A DNA stretch of 64,000 bases from Lotus japonicus (GCF_012489685.1 NC_080045.1:6267001-6331000); one strand, 5' to 3'; positions 9,871-20,605 are shown, numbered from the stretch's first letter. Notes: generated by a model from the letters alone, not told the origin. Numbers and translations are program-made.

Positions 9871-11092
9871 TGTAAGATCAAGTTTTGATCTAGTAGTACA
9901 ACTCTATGTTTTGATGATTACAAGTTAACCTTTTGATATGAACAATTGTGGTACTCTAACGTGTTTTTCTCAGTGTGCTATTTACAGGCTCTGACCTCAA
10001 CTCAATCTCACACAAATCAGAAGCACTGTGTATAAAGAGTGACCCAAGCAACGCTTTCGCATTCACCATGTTCAGTATGAACAGTGGAAAAGCTTCAGAA
10101 GTTCTGAAGCTATACAAACTCTGATGTGGACTCAGTCGCTAGAAGCTCTGAAGATCCAGAAGTTCTGATAACCAAGAAACGCTGAAGGTTCAGATGTTCT
10201 GATGGTGTAGAAGACTCTGAAGATCCAGAAGCTGAATAGTGGAAACTCTGAAGTCCAGAAGCAAGAAACTCTGAAGGCCATGTTCTTCCCTCTGAGTTCA
10301 GAATCAGAAGATACAATGGTCAGAGGATCTGTGCTTTCCCTCTGACTCTGATCAACCGGCTTCACAAGTTCCAATATGAAGTATTCCCCTGATCAGAAGT
10401 CTCCTAGGTTAAAAGGTCAAGTCGCTATCCAAGTACAAAAGCAAGTGTACCTTCCTGACGACCTACCTAACGTTCTCAGCCACAGCAGAAGCTGGATTTT
10501 CCAGAACTGCCCTCCAACGGTAGCATTTCCCATGCAACGCTCAACCCTAATCCTTGGAGTATATATAAAGGCTGAAGATTGAAAGAAGCGGCGAAGAAAC
10601 TAAGTAGAAGCAACATACACGCGCAAGACATATTCAAAATATTCTAAGCTTTCTTTCATCTTGAAATTCATTGTGTTTACTATAAGCTTTTTAGAAGCAC
10701 TTTCTTTGTAAACAAGAACTTCATATACAGTTGTATAGTTTGCCTTTAGGAGATCAAGGTTGATCGGATCCTAGAGAAGACTAAGAGAGTGAATCTTAGT
10801 GTGAGCTAAGTCAGTGTAATTGTTAGTCACTTGTAGGTTTCAAGTGCAGTTGTAACTCTTACCTGATTAGTGGATTGCCTTCATTCTAAGAAGGAAGAAA
10901 TCACCTTAACGGGTGGACTGGAGTAGCTTGAGTGATTTATCAAGTGAACCAGGATAAAATCCTTGTGTGCTTTTCTATCTCTTATCTTTAGCACTTAAGT
11001 TCTCAAAAGATTTGTCAAAATCTTTAAGGTGGAAGTTTTGTTCTGAAAACGTTATTCAAACCCCCCCCTTTCTACCGTTTTTCATACCTTCA
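9871..11092 (+). repeat. 3' LTR of + SIRE (1222 bp)
   Basis: Begins TGTAAGATCAAG directly after the polypurine tract and ends CATACCTTCA, matching the LTRs of the - strand copy (1221 and 1211 bp). U3 at 10131-10290 has several diverged copies of a CTCTGAAG-ATCCAGAAG word. An eight-C run lies near the 3' end (11061-11068). Confidence 0.93.
10560..10569 (+). promoter_or_regulatory. 3' LTR TATA box
   Basis: TATATATAAA at the position equivalent to 268-277 of the 5' LTR. In this copy it could drive transcription outward into 11093 onward. Confidence 0.6.
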
Positions 11093-11508
11093 ACGCATGC
11101 TTGCTGTCTAGGCGTTAAGCGCCCCAAACAACAAACAACAAACAAGAAAGGGTCAACTTCTAACACACACACATCATAAGTAGGGTATACTACCCTATCA
11201 ATCACAAGTTCTTCCCTAAGCTAACATTCACAAGTAGGGGAACTATATTAAGTTATAAGTTTCACAAGTATAGAGGGAACTATCTCATAGTTCTAAGTTA
11301 TTGTTAGTCAATGCTCGTGCACATGCATGCTGACGCTTTGGATATTCATAAGCCGATCCCTCTTGGAAAGGCTGGACGAACACGACTCCACGATCGGGGC
11401 TGGACATCTACAACGCATCGCTGCCCAACAACTTGATGATCGGGGTTGGACCTCTCCAACGCACTGTTGTTTCACGTTCGTCCTTATTCAGGGCCTCCCC
11501 TGAATGCC
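11093..11508 (-). repeat. LTR-type repeat remnant, left part
   Basis: No ORF. Sequence of the type seen in gypsy LTR/leader regions (duplicated GATCGGG-TGGAC words near 11390-11450). It lies between the + SIRE and the Athila-like element, and its continuation resumes at 15681. The lineage is not certain. Confidence 0.35.
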
Positions 11509-12740
11509 TGATGACCCGGGTTTAGTAGTGTTTTTAGGTTTTTTCTTTGTAGTTTTTGAGTCTTTTTCTTGTGTCTCATGTAGTGTTTCATGCATTATCA
11601 TGCATTCTTACTTTTATTCGTGTTTAGGCTTCATTTAAGTAATTACATAGTTTTATAAGGGTCTTTCTTGCATTTTTATAAAGTTTAGGTCTTGCATTAG
11701 TTTTTCCATTGTTTTGTGAGGACTAAGGTGATTAAAAGCCCTTTGAATTTCTGGCTATTTTCACTTGTCTTGGTCCTTTAGTGCTTCAGCAGATAACTCA
11801 TGGAAAAGGAAGGCCAAGATGCAAAGGAATTGAAGGAAGCATTCAAAGGAGGAGTTACAAAAGCTGAAAAGTCACCAGAAACGTGAAGCTGGCGCTCAAG
11901 CGCCCTCACCTGGCGCTCAAGCGCCAGGACTCCAGAAGCTTGGAGCCTTGCATCTGTTATAGGGGTGCTCAAGCGCCCCAGATCAATGCTTGAGCGCCCA
12001 GCACAACAGAAAACACGTTTGTTTTGCATATAAATAGGATTCTAGTCATTTTCTCTTGTATTTTTTCATACTTTGTAAAATTCAGAGGTAAAGGATCATC
12101 TAGGAGAGTGAGAGAAGACTTCCAAGCTTGTGTTCAAGGTTCTTAGCCTTGCCATGCTTGGCCTTTCCCACATGTTCTTCTTCTTTCCTTGAATCCCATA
12201 TCCATGCTTTATGTTTCAAGTTAGAACATGTGCTAGCTTTATGCTTTTCTATAATAGAACAGAAGTTTGTTATAGATTAGGGACTTGTTGTGGGATTACC
12301 TCTTCTATGCTTGCTACTAGGATTAGAGGAAGGGTTGGGGTTTTTTGGTATGAACTTTATAATCTTTATGCTTCAAACAAATGTTTAAGTACGCAAGGAA
12401 TTGGGCTTATCTTTTGGTTTGAAAGAATTATCTATGCGAGGCATCGATAGGTAGTTGCTTAGGCTATAACATCAAGGAGAGATTCATGAGAACATGTGCT
12501 TAGAATGATGTGCTTGAATTGATTAGTTGAGCAAGAACTCAAAGTAAATCACTCTTTCTTTTCATTCTCTGTTTCATTTCTGAATTTATATTTTCTTTTT
12601 CCTTATTACTACTTCGACATATTCTTGCCTCAATAAAACAAACCTTCAAATTCAAAGCTTGAACCGAATCTATTCACTCACAATCCCTGTGGTTCGATAT
12701 TTAAAACCGGGTGGATTGTACACTTGCGGATTTACCAACA
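11509..12740 (+). repeat. 5' LTR of non-autonomous Athila-like element
   Basis: Starts TGATGACCCGGG and ends TTTACCAACA immediately before the primer-binding site. It shares nearly all of its sequence with 14384-15680, apart from an internal indel near 12150. Confidence 0.88.
11890..12036 (+). promoter_or_regulatory. GGCGCTCAAGCGCC palindrome cluster and TATA box
   Basis: Four copies of GGCGCTCAAGCGCC-like words (two nearly perfect palindromes, two diverged or inverted) fill 11890-12000. CATATAAATAGG follows at 12027-12038. The same arrangement recurs in the other two LTRs of this superfamily in the window. A protein-binding role is an inference. Confidence 0.5.
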
Positions 12741-12746
12741 AGTTTT

Positions 12747-12764
12747 TGGCGCCGTTGCCGGGGA
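12747..12764 (+). promoter_or_regulatory. Primer-binding site, tRNA-Asp type
   Basis: TGGCGCCGTTGCCGGGGA starts seven bases after the LTR end. It is complementary to the 3' end of plant tRNA-Asp and is used by Athila-type gypsy elements. Confidence 0.85.
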
Positions 12765-14383
12765 TTGTTTGTGATTTTTGGTTTATGTTACGAGTTTGAA
12801 GTTTAGTCTACCTAAGACTCTAACTTAGGGCTGAATGGGAGACAACCCATGTTCTTTTTTCTATTTTGTTCCTATGTATCAATTTAACTGATTCGTTCTT
12901 GTTCCTAGTGCTTGTTGTGACCTGATCAATTATAACATGATTTGAGGTTTTGAATTCTGTGAACCTGACCTAGAATGGATCAGCTAGTGAATTTAATTTT
13001 AATTAGATTCATTGGTCATGAGTTGATAAGTTGATACATAGGATCTTCTTTTTCTGTTTTACGTTTCTTCTTCTAGTTTTTTAGGAAATAAAAGCCATTG
13101 GAGAACACTTGGAAGCACTCAATCACTTGAAAGGAGGTTCTTTTCTTACTCTGGGTTTTAGTCCATGCATTGTTAGCATATTTTTCTTTTATAGATTTTG
13201 TTTATATTTTTTATTTTTTATCATGCATTTTTTATTATAGAGTCTTTTGTACCTTGGTCTTTATTCCTTATGCTCAAATGACATGTTCCCAAGTCTTACT
13301 CACTCACATGATGCTGGTTTTGAAAATGTTTTTAATTGGATACTTTGTGCTTTCTTTTGGGGAGTGATTGTATGTTTGGGAAAGAGAGGGAGAGACTTCG
13401 GTCTTCTAAGTGTTGTCTTGAGGATAGAGTTGATGTGAGTCCACAAGGGTCCATCTTTGACCCTTCGCTATATAATTTCCATGGAGGATCCTGACTCACT
13501 TGCACTTCTTGGTTCTGTGTTTCATTTCATGCGTCCTTGAGTGTAGCTTTAGGAGACTTGCATTCTTGAGACTGGTAGGTTTTCTTGTACTTCAGAAATT
13601 GTTTTATAACATCTTTGTCCCTAGTTGAGCCTTATGGAGATTTCCTTGGTATCTATGTTTAATGGGCTGGTTGTTTGGAGGATTCAATGGGGAGTTGTGG
13701 TTCTTAACTCTTGATGGAGCTAGTTTATAAAAAGTGCATTTGTCTCTTGCCCCAAAGAAAAAATTGAAAAAAAAAAGTCAAAAGTGAAAATGAGCTCCAT
13801 GGCCCAGTGGAGTTCCAAAAAAGGAGAAAAAGAGAAAATGAACTCCATGGTGTGGTGGAGTTCCAAAAAAAAAAGAAAAAAATCTGAAACAAAAAGGGGT
13901 TAAGAGACTTGAGTGCTAAGTATCGATAGCTTGAAAGCTCCGGAATTCCAAATTGGACCACACTCAAATTTTGTGCAGCCTTAGTCTTCCTTAGGGACCA
14001 CCTACCATGTGCTTTACCTAGCCCACATTATAACCATTTTCAAGTCTCATTGGATAATGCATTGTCAACTTTAGTTGCTCTTGAGTGAATGATTCCCAGA
14101 ACCTATGAACTTGCTTGTGTGCTCAGTGCACTAAACAATTGTCTCATGCTAGGATGTTAGCTCTAAATGCTTCTCATAGTGGACTCTAATTCTTCTTTAT
14201 CTAAGAGTAGCATGAAGTTGATTGTTGAATCTTTCTCTTGGAACTAACTGCATTTACTTGATCCCCCGGTTTTCTGAAAATGTATCCCTCTTTTGGCATG
14301 TGTGTTGGGAGTTTTTCTTTGTGCTTGAGGGCAATCTAATCTTAGTGACGCTCGAGGGCGAGCTGTCGTTAAGTATAGTGGTG
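12765..14383 (+). other. Non-coding internal region of the Athila-like derivative
   Basis: No ORF resembling gag, pol or env. It resembles the 3' untranslated part of Athila elements (GGGAGACAACCCATG near 12838). Around 13786-13866 there is a twice-repeated block with GCTCCATGG/ACTCCATGG and GTGGAGTTCC separated by purine-rich A/G tracts. Confidence 0.6.
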
Positions 14384-15680
14384 TGATGACCCGGGTTTAG
14401 TAGTGTTTTTTGGTTTTTTCTTTGTAGGTTTTGAGTCTTTTTCTTGTGTCTCATGTAGTGTTTCATGCATTATCATGCATTCTTACTTTTATTCGTGTTT
14501 AGGCTTCATTTAAGTAATTACATAGTTTTATAAGGGTCTTTCTTGCATTTTTATAGAGTTTAGGTCTTGCATTAGTTTTTCCATTGTTTTGTGAGGACTA
14601 AGGTGATTAAAAGCCCTTTGAATTTCTTGTTATTTTCACTTGTCTTGGTCCTTTAGTGCTTCAGCAGATAACTCATGGAAAAGGAAGGCCAAGATGCAAA
14701 GGAATTGAAGGAAGCATTCAAAGGAGGAGTTACAAAAGCTGAAAAGTCACCAGAAACGTGAAGCTGGCGCTCAAGCGCCCACACCTGGCGCTCAAGCGCC
14801 AGCACTCCAGAAGCTTGGAGCCTTGCATCTGTTATAGGGGCGCTCAAGCGCCCTAGATCAATGCTTGAGCGCCCGGCACAACAGAAAACACATTTTTTTG
14901 CATATAAATAGGATTCTAGTCATTTTCTCTTGTATCTTTTCATACTTTGTAAAGTTCAGAGGTAGAGGATCATCTAGGAGAGTGAGAGAAGGCTTCCAAG
15001 CTTGTGTTCAAGGTTCCTATCCCTTGCCATGCTTGGCTAATCTCTCTTCTTTTACTTTGGTTTTCTTGTAAGACTTTTCCTTTTAAGTTATAATCTTAAG
15101 TTCTTTTCCACATGTTCTTCTTCTTTCCTTGAATCCCATATCCATGCTTTATGTTTCAAGTTAGAACATGTGCTAACTTTATGCTTTTCTATAATAGAAC
15201 GGAAGTTTGTTATAGATTAGGGACTTATTGTGGGATTACCTCTTCTATGCTTGCTACTAGGAATAGAGGAAGGGTTGGGTTTTGTTGGCCTGAACTTTAT
15301 AATCTTTATGCTTCAAACAAATGTTTAAGTACGCAAGGAATTGGGCTTATCTTTTGGTTTGAAAGAATTATCTATGCGAGGCATCGATAGGTAGTTGCTT
15401 AGGCTATAACATCAAGGAGAGATTCATGAGAACATGTGCTTAGAATGATGTGCTTGAATTGATTAGTAGAGCAAGAACCCAAAGTAAATCACTATTTCTT
15501 TTAATTCTCTGTTTCATTTCTGAATTTATATTTTCTTTTTCCTTATTACTACTTCGACATATGCTTGCCTCAATAAAACAAACCTTCAAACTCAAAGCTT
15601 GAACCGAATCTATTCACTCACAATACTGTGGTTCGATATTTAAAACCGGGTGGATTCGTACACTTGCAGATTTACCAACA
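14384..15680 (+). repeat. 3' LTR of non-autonomous Athila-like element
   Basis: Same termini as the left LTR and 65 bp longer. The following ATGTC nearly matches ATGCC before the left LTR. Confidence 0.88.
14765..14910 (+). promoter_or_regulatory. GGCGC palindrome cluster and TATA box, right LTR
   Basis: GGCGCTCAAGCGCC-type words at 14765-14874 and TATAAATA at 14903-14910. The copies differ from the left LTR by single bases (for example GGGGCGCTCAAGCGCCC here, a T-containing version there). Confidence 0.5.
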
Positions 15681-17700
15681 ATGTCACCATCGACTGGCCT
15701 AGTCTAGGTCACTAGCTGTGGCCAACCAAGCCCAGTCCAGGTCACTTGGTCCACAATGCATGCCATGCAATTCAGTCATCATCACTAGGCCCTAAGCCTA
15801 TCACGTTCATCTCTTATGAACAACATATCATTGCATAATAACTTGCATGCATATCAATAAATGTAGCTAACACCCTGGGCATATAGGCATGTTCATAACA
15901 ACACTAGCTAACATTTATTGCATTATTATCACACAGCATATCTAGCACATACATCATCGATAGTCCTAGCATTATGCTTTCTAACATTCACAACCACAAG
16001 CAATTTATCTAGGGCGAGGCTGAAGTGCCCTTACTAGCATATTCATCTAGCATAAGGTCCTTAACATTTGATAGTCGTACAATCACAATCGAGAATTCTA
16101 GGCCGTAGCCGAAGTGCCCTTACCTCAAAGGTACGCTTTCCTAGAAGTCTCGGGTTGCTCCTTGAAGCTAGGTCTACACTTGGAAATTTCCTACCAACGA
16201 ACGAACAGAGTAACATTACTAATCGGACAATCAGATCGATCATAAGCCCATGCCCTTATTGATCACGAAATTCCACCCAAAAACCTTGAAGATCCAAAAC
16301 CACTTCCTTTATAAGATCAAACATTCTTTTCTAAAACATTTTGCTTGAAGATCATAAGAACACTTGAAGAACTTTCGAAGAAAACATAATTTTCGCATAG
16401 ATTCAATCCTCCCAAGATCAAGACCTCCTTTATAAAATCCTTTGTTTGAAGGTCATAAGAACAAAATAAGAACATCAAGAACTCCTTTAAGAAAAACTCT
16501 CAAATTGATAAACATCTCTAAGCAACTTGATTAAAATCATTCTCTTATGGATTTGGCAGATCAGCTTAAGCTGCAACCACAGAGCATATTGAGAATGACC
16601 TTTCTCAAGGCTTAGAAACTAAACTAACCTAAGAACAAGAAAAATAAAAAGAAGAACAAGAGAGGGAGAAGAGAGAACTCACAGCTACAATAGGGAGAGC
16701 TTGGTGACTTGGTGTGAAGAAATGAGAGGGGGGGGGATAGTCTATTTATACTAGACGTTTGGGGACAAAGCATTGAAGGGGTAATTGAATGCATTTTTCT
16801 CTCCGAAACACTTGAAAAATTCGGTCAAAGCTTGGTCAAACCAAGGGCCTCTTTGCAAATTATTTTCTAGTCTAAAACTCCCTTTAAAACCATGCTTTAA
16901 TCCTCCATTTAATTGAAATTAAAACCTCAACTTTTAAGCATTCAAAAACAAGTCCTTGCTGACTTTAAATGAAGGAATCTTTATTTTTAAAATAGTCATT
17001 TTAAAATCAAAACATTCAAAGACAAGTCTCTCCATGAAAGCCTTCATTCCTTGATTTTCTCCTCCTCCATAAACACCATGAATCACCTTAAAAACATGAA
17101 AAAGACCTCACCTTTCTTCCTCACTCCTATTGGCCGCCCATTCCCTTCTTCCCTTCAGATTTTTCTCTCAAAAACTCATTCAACACAAAACCAAGTCAAG
17201 GACATGTGATTAAGTGCATTAACCACCATGTTTTCCCTCTTAATACACCATAAAACCTCAAATTTGAATTTCAAAACCTCTTCATCTTTTACATCTCCAA
17301 AAATTCGACCAAGCCTTCATTAAGGCTCAAAAAATATTTACAAAATTATTTATTTAATAAACCATAGGTTTAAAATAATCAAATACATTTTATTTAAATA
17401 AAAACTCAATTTATTTAAATAAAACCCTCAAAAAATAGAAGAAAGGAATATTCCCTCATGGAATATTTATATAAATATGCCCAACACCTCCCCTTGAGGT
17501 GTGTCCCACGAAATTGTCTTCGCTGACTCGTTTCGCCAACTTATCGCCTTTGTCGGGCCGATTTTGACCTAAAAGTCGCCGTCGCAGAACCGTAGCAATA
17601 TTACAGTCAAAACGCTCGTAATACCGCGTACATCGACGTCCAGACATTACTAAGACCTAATATTTCCTCTAATAAGAAATCACCTTTTATAAAGGCATTA
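15681..17700 (-). mobile_element. Degraded LTR-type repeat, probably gypsy chromovirus LTR
   Basis: Continuation of the repeat interrupted at 11508. It has no long ORF. A TATA box on the - strand (TATAAATA, 16743-16750) is followed leftward by a C/T-rich leader, so the promoter points to the left. GCCGAAGTGCCCTTAC-like words occur twice (near 16020 and 16110), as in chromovirus LTRs. The ends were not located. Lineage and exact extent are inference. Confidence 0.4.
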
Positions 17701-18269
17701 TATCACATATAGCACAAGTAATTCATCGAATATTATTAAATAATATTATTTAAATAATATGCCCTAAAATGTGCTTCATAGCTTTCTGATGACTTGGTAG
17801 GTTTGTACTTTTACTTCTGATTGTTGTACTCTTGTCAGACTAGGCAAGTCACGTGTGAACAAATTTAGCTCTGTTTCACTTTATTCAGTGGACGATTTAT
17901 CTCTATTTTTCTTAGCCCATTCTTCATAATTGTAGTTCACTTTGTAATTGGATCCTTTGGCATAAGTGTTCTGGTCAGACGATTGAGTTCTTGAACATTG
18001 TAGTTGGAAGAAAAATAAGCTCCGGACGATCCAAGCTATGGACAATGTCTTCTTGGAAGATAGAGATCAGCCTATGCTTGTGCGGACAATACCAGAAGAT
18101 GAAGATAATTCTTGATAAAAATAGCACTTGGATTTGTGTACTTCAACTGACTTTTCTTCGGGGTTTCATACTCTTTGCTTTGCATTGACCTTTCTCATTC
18201 TTCATGTTGATCTTCAGTAGTAGCTTTGTCGTTTTGTCATCATTAAAACATTTCTTCTTCTTAAGCGAG
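17701..18269. other. Intergenic, no clear feature
   Basis: AT-rich sequence with a short palindromic A/T stretch near 17735-17762. On the - strand some residues at 17940-18100 (AYFSSN-like) could be a decayed continuation of the LINE fragment to the right, but I cannot hold a frame. No gene called. Confidence 0.3.
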
Positions 18270-18390
18270 AAATCATTTGAACCTTACACTATAGACATCA
18301 TTCAAGGTTTGTGCAAGCAAACACATCTGCTCCTTACTCGCCTGACAAAATAGTAAGACATCGTCTGCAAAGAATAAGTGGGAGATTCAA
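18270..18390 (-). pseudogene. LINE (L1-type) reverse transcriptase fragment
   Basis: Read on the - strand, about 38 codons start ISHLFFADDVLLFCQAS, which holds the FADD catalytic box of non-LTR reverse transcriptases. The frame ends at a stop soon after. The fragment abuts sequence homologous to the nsLTP array spacer, so it inserted, or was joined, into the downstream flank of the inverted nsLTP gene. Confidence 0.55.
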
Positions 18391-18715
18391 AATTAAGTTC
18401 TATTATTTTTTCAGTTCTCCAAACAGAGCAATGGTAATTGTGCACTTTAGTCAAAACAGAGCAATGAAGGAAGTGTGAAGCTCGGTTAGGGGGGAGCTTC
18501 TTTGATCTATATCTGCACATGCTAATGGTGGAGGAGAACATTAGAGTCGTAGTGGAGGCACCACTTCTTCAGATACAGAGTAAAATGGACCCTAAACTAT
18601 GATGAAGATGATAAAAAATGAGAAAGAAAATCAGTAAAGGAGAGAGAGAAATTATTGTTTTTGAAATATAAGAAAAATGAAATACATAAATACCCATAAC
18701 ATAAAATACTTTAAA
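18391..18715 (-). repeat. Diverged array-spacer homologue (distal part) flanking the inverted nsLTP gene
   Basis: On the - strand, GTTCTCCTCCACCATTAGC and the following ~150 bases match the spacer of the + units (for example 27838 onward) with many substitutions. The order (nsLTP gene, then this block about 1.1 kb downstream) matches the units once their SINE is removed, so the inverted gene was copied with its flank. Confidence 0.65.
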
Positions 18716-18907
18716 GTAGAAGAATTATAGTTTCTTGTAAGAAGGAAAAAGTGTTAACCATAATCCATTTGCATATTTGGGCAACCCGTTGTTGTTGATC
18801 CCACGTTCCAGTTTGTTTAGTCCTGGACGTGAGGGGGTGTGTTAGAAGTCTCACATTGACTTGAGATAAAGCATATATAATCTTTATAAGAATAGTGCAA
18901 ACCTCAA
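18716..18907 (+). mobile_element. Fragment of a copia-type LTR with polypurine tract
   Basis: GGACGTGAGGGGGTG is followed by TGTTAGAAGTCTCACATTG at 18840, a polypurine tract plus LTR start common in small plant copia/TRIM elements. The LTR match fades after CAAACCTCA near 18907, where array-flank homology resumes. It is probably a truncated insertion in the flank of the inverted gene. Confidence 0.45.
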
Positions 18908-19689
18908 TGCACTCGAATTCATGTGATATTTTATTCAACACTAGTTCCTTTTATTTATTATGGTTTTAAATCTTATATATGCTTATGATATTCAAATAAA
19001 GATTTAAAAAATTAGAATTAGTACAAAATTAAATATGTAATGATGAGGAAATAATTAAATGATGCCGCTATACAAATTTGTCATGCAGTCAAAAATTTGA
19101 ATCTCGTATGGAATGATAAATGAAATTGTCATATAATAAAATCATTAGCGTAATATGAATGTTTGACATTTGAGAATCAATCCTCATTTAATTTCTTTCC
19201 CCAATTTATTTAAATATTTAGTATCCTTTAAAAAACCAAGCAGAGATTGATATATTTAGTTATAATATGGTTCAAGTTTTGGTAAAAAAATATAAAATTT
19301 ATTTATCTTCAAGTATGACTTAAATGATTGATTGTATTACTTTAAGTTCAAATTTGATAACTGAAAAATAATTTTATTAATTTTCATATCATGTTTCATG
19401 TTTCAGGTTATTTATTTGACCTTTTTTATTTTACGCGTATCCAATTCATGCATGTAATATAATTCATTATTTTATTATATTTTTAGAATAGTCTCATAAC
19501 TAATCAACAACTTTTCATCATAAAATGGATACAAAAAATTGAAGAGTCTATATTCATTTCAAAAACAATGGATACAAATGAGATTAGAGAAGCTTCTAAA
19601 TTTCCCCTTTGCAAATCTTTATTTGTAAGTTTTTATTTTTTTCTATTATTATTTCTTCCAGATGTATTCCACCAATCCGTATTGAAGCA
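18908..19689 (-). repeat. 3' flank of the inverted nsLTP gene, homologous to array spacer without SINE
   Basis: Read on the - strand it aligns to the first ~750 bases downstream of the + genes (GGATACGCGTAA, AATGAGGATTGATTC, TTTGTACTAATTC). At about 18955-18985 it shows the uninterrupted form of the site where every + unit carries a SINE-like insertion. Confidence 0.7.
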
Positions 19690-20140
19690 TCATGTAATCC
19701 TGCACATAATTAATGCAACATCAACATAGTGAAATAAGCATGTACATGTGCACATGATTAATATACAAATTAAAAAGAGAGACTTACGTGCTGCAATCAG
19801 AATTAGGTTGATTAGAGTACGGAATAGTGATGTTACATAGTTGCGGGAGGTGTTTGGCTTTGTCAACATCAATATTATATTCTACAGATGCTTTTTTCAA
19901 ACAATCACATATATCCCTGCGATTTTGAGTGGTGTTAGCCATTTGAGCTAAAGTGGTTACTCCTCCACAGCAATAAGCCGATGGTTGCACAAAGCTTGTG
20001 AAATATGGTAAACATGGAACCAAATACGGTATAGCATCAAAGCATGAGATTTCATCCATTTGGCTTGAAACAAATGAGGTTAATAGTATGCCTAATGTCA
20101 TAACAAAAATGAAAAAAGACGCCATTTTCCCCCCTTGCAT
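19690..20140 (-). CDS. Non-specific lipid transfer protein, type I (inverted, diverged copy)
   Basis: Two exons: 20140-19788 and 19699-19690, with an 88-bp GT-AG intron at 19787-19700. The 120-residue product has a hydrophobic signal peptide (about residues 1-26). The mature part has eight cysteines at 33, 43, 57, 58, 78, 80, 102 and 116, spaced C-x9-C-x13-CC-x19-CxC-x21-C-x13-C, the type I nsLTP pattern. Such proteins are secreted and carry acyl lipids in a central cavity. It differs from the + array genes at many positions (for example D rather than G between the CxC cysteines), but the intron position and size are identical. The ORF without splicing would stop four bases into the intron. 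TATA-like ATATAAAT lies upstream. Confidence 0.88.
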
Positions 20141-20362
20141 CCTAATTAGTAGATATGTGTGTGAGTTTGTCTATAGAGTTTAGAGATATGATCAATAGTG
20201 TGAAGGGTGCCTCAATTTATATTAAAATTCTAATGACATTTTATGGAAATATTATTCATTAATTTGATTCTTTTCTACTTTGAATATAAGACTTAAATGT
20301 TGTCATTCATCTACAAGATCAAATGTGATAATTAATGAAGCATGTCTTGTTCTGAAAGCGTT
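20141..20362 (-). promoter_or_regulatory. Promoter of inverted nsLTP gene
   Basis: On the - strand it is homologous to the + unit promoters (ACATG-TTCAT-AATTAT block, then ATATAAATTGAGG, then the leader). Homology stops near 20362, only ~20 bases before the truncated + pseudogene begins, so this interval contains the inversion junction. Confidence 0.6.
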
Positions 20363-20382
20363 AGTCAAACCTCATATTTGGC

Positions 20383-20605
20383 CTATGTGGTTGTTTGAAA
20401 AAAGCTTATGCACAATTTAATGTGAATGCTGACAAAGCGAAACAGCTCCCGCAACTCTGTAACATCTCCCTTCCGTTCTCTTTTGATCCTAGTATTGATT
20501 GCAACACATAAGTATCTCTTTTCCATTAGTATCTTAATCATGTGAACATGTACATGCTTATTTCACTCTATTCATGTTTTATCGATTCTGTGCAGGATTC
20601 CATGA
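20383..20605 (+). pseudogene. nsLTP pseudogene, 5'-truncated first unit
   Basis: Homology to the array genes begins inside exon 1 at CTATGTGGTTG (codon 77 region) and runs through the last cysteine. The promoter, signal peptide and first four cysteines are absent. The intron donor is changed from GT to AT (20508-20509), while the acceptor at 20595 is intact. It lies at the junction with the inverted gene. Confidence 0.88.

Larger units (their letters stand above)
1..11092 (+). mobile_element. Ty1/copia Sirevirus (SIRE-type) LTR retrotransposon, 5' end outside window
   Basis: The order LTR, gag, pol (protease, integrase, reverse transcriptase, RNase H), env-like ORF, antisense ORF, several polypurine tracts, LTR is that of a Sirevirus. 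Integrase precedes reverse transcriptase, which makes it copia. A second member of the family lies on the opposite strand at 43270-57800 and serves as an internal reference. This copy is defective: the 5' LTR is fused directly to gag by a deletion that removed the primer-binding site, and pol and the env-like ORF each carry one nonsense codon. The 3' boundary is the CA at 11092; the next five bases are ACGCA, but the matching target duplication lies beyond the window's left edge. Confidence 0.93.
11509..15680 (+). mobile_element. Non-autonomous Athila-like gypsy element (4172 bp)
   Basis: Two similar LTRs (1232 and 1297 bp; TGATGACC...CCAACA) flank a 1643-bp internal region that starts with a tRNA-Asp type primer-binding site but holds no gag or pol. 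Flanks are ATGCC on the left and ATGTC on the right, a five-base target duplication with one mismatch. The LTR termini, promoter region and primer site match those of the gag-bearing element at 60734-64000, so this is a deletion derivative or parasite of that family. A 61-bp segment after CTTGCCATGCTTGGC is present only in the right LTR, showing the two LTRs have diverged. Confidence 0.85.

Noticed and set aside
17456..17647. 63-codon - strand ORF and 65-codon ORF at 17991
   Set aside because: Isolated, no family resemblance, located in degraded repeat sequence.
18840..18940. Complete 101-bp TG...CA TRIM LTR ending TTCAACA
   Set aside because: The right third aligns to the nsLTP array flank (TGTTGAATAAAATATCACATG on the - strand), so the element part ends near 18907.
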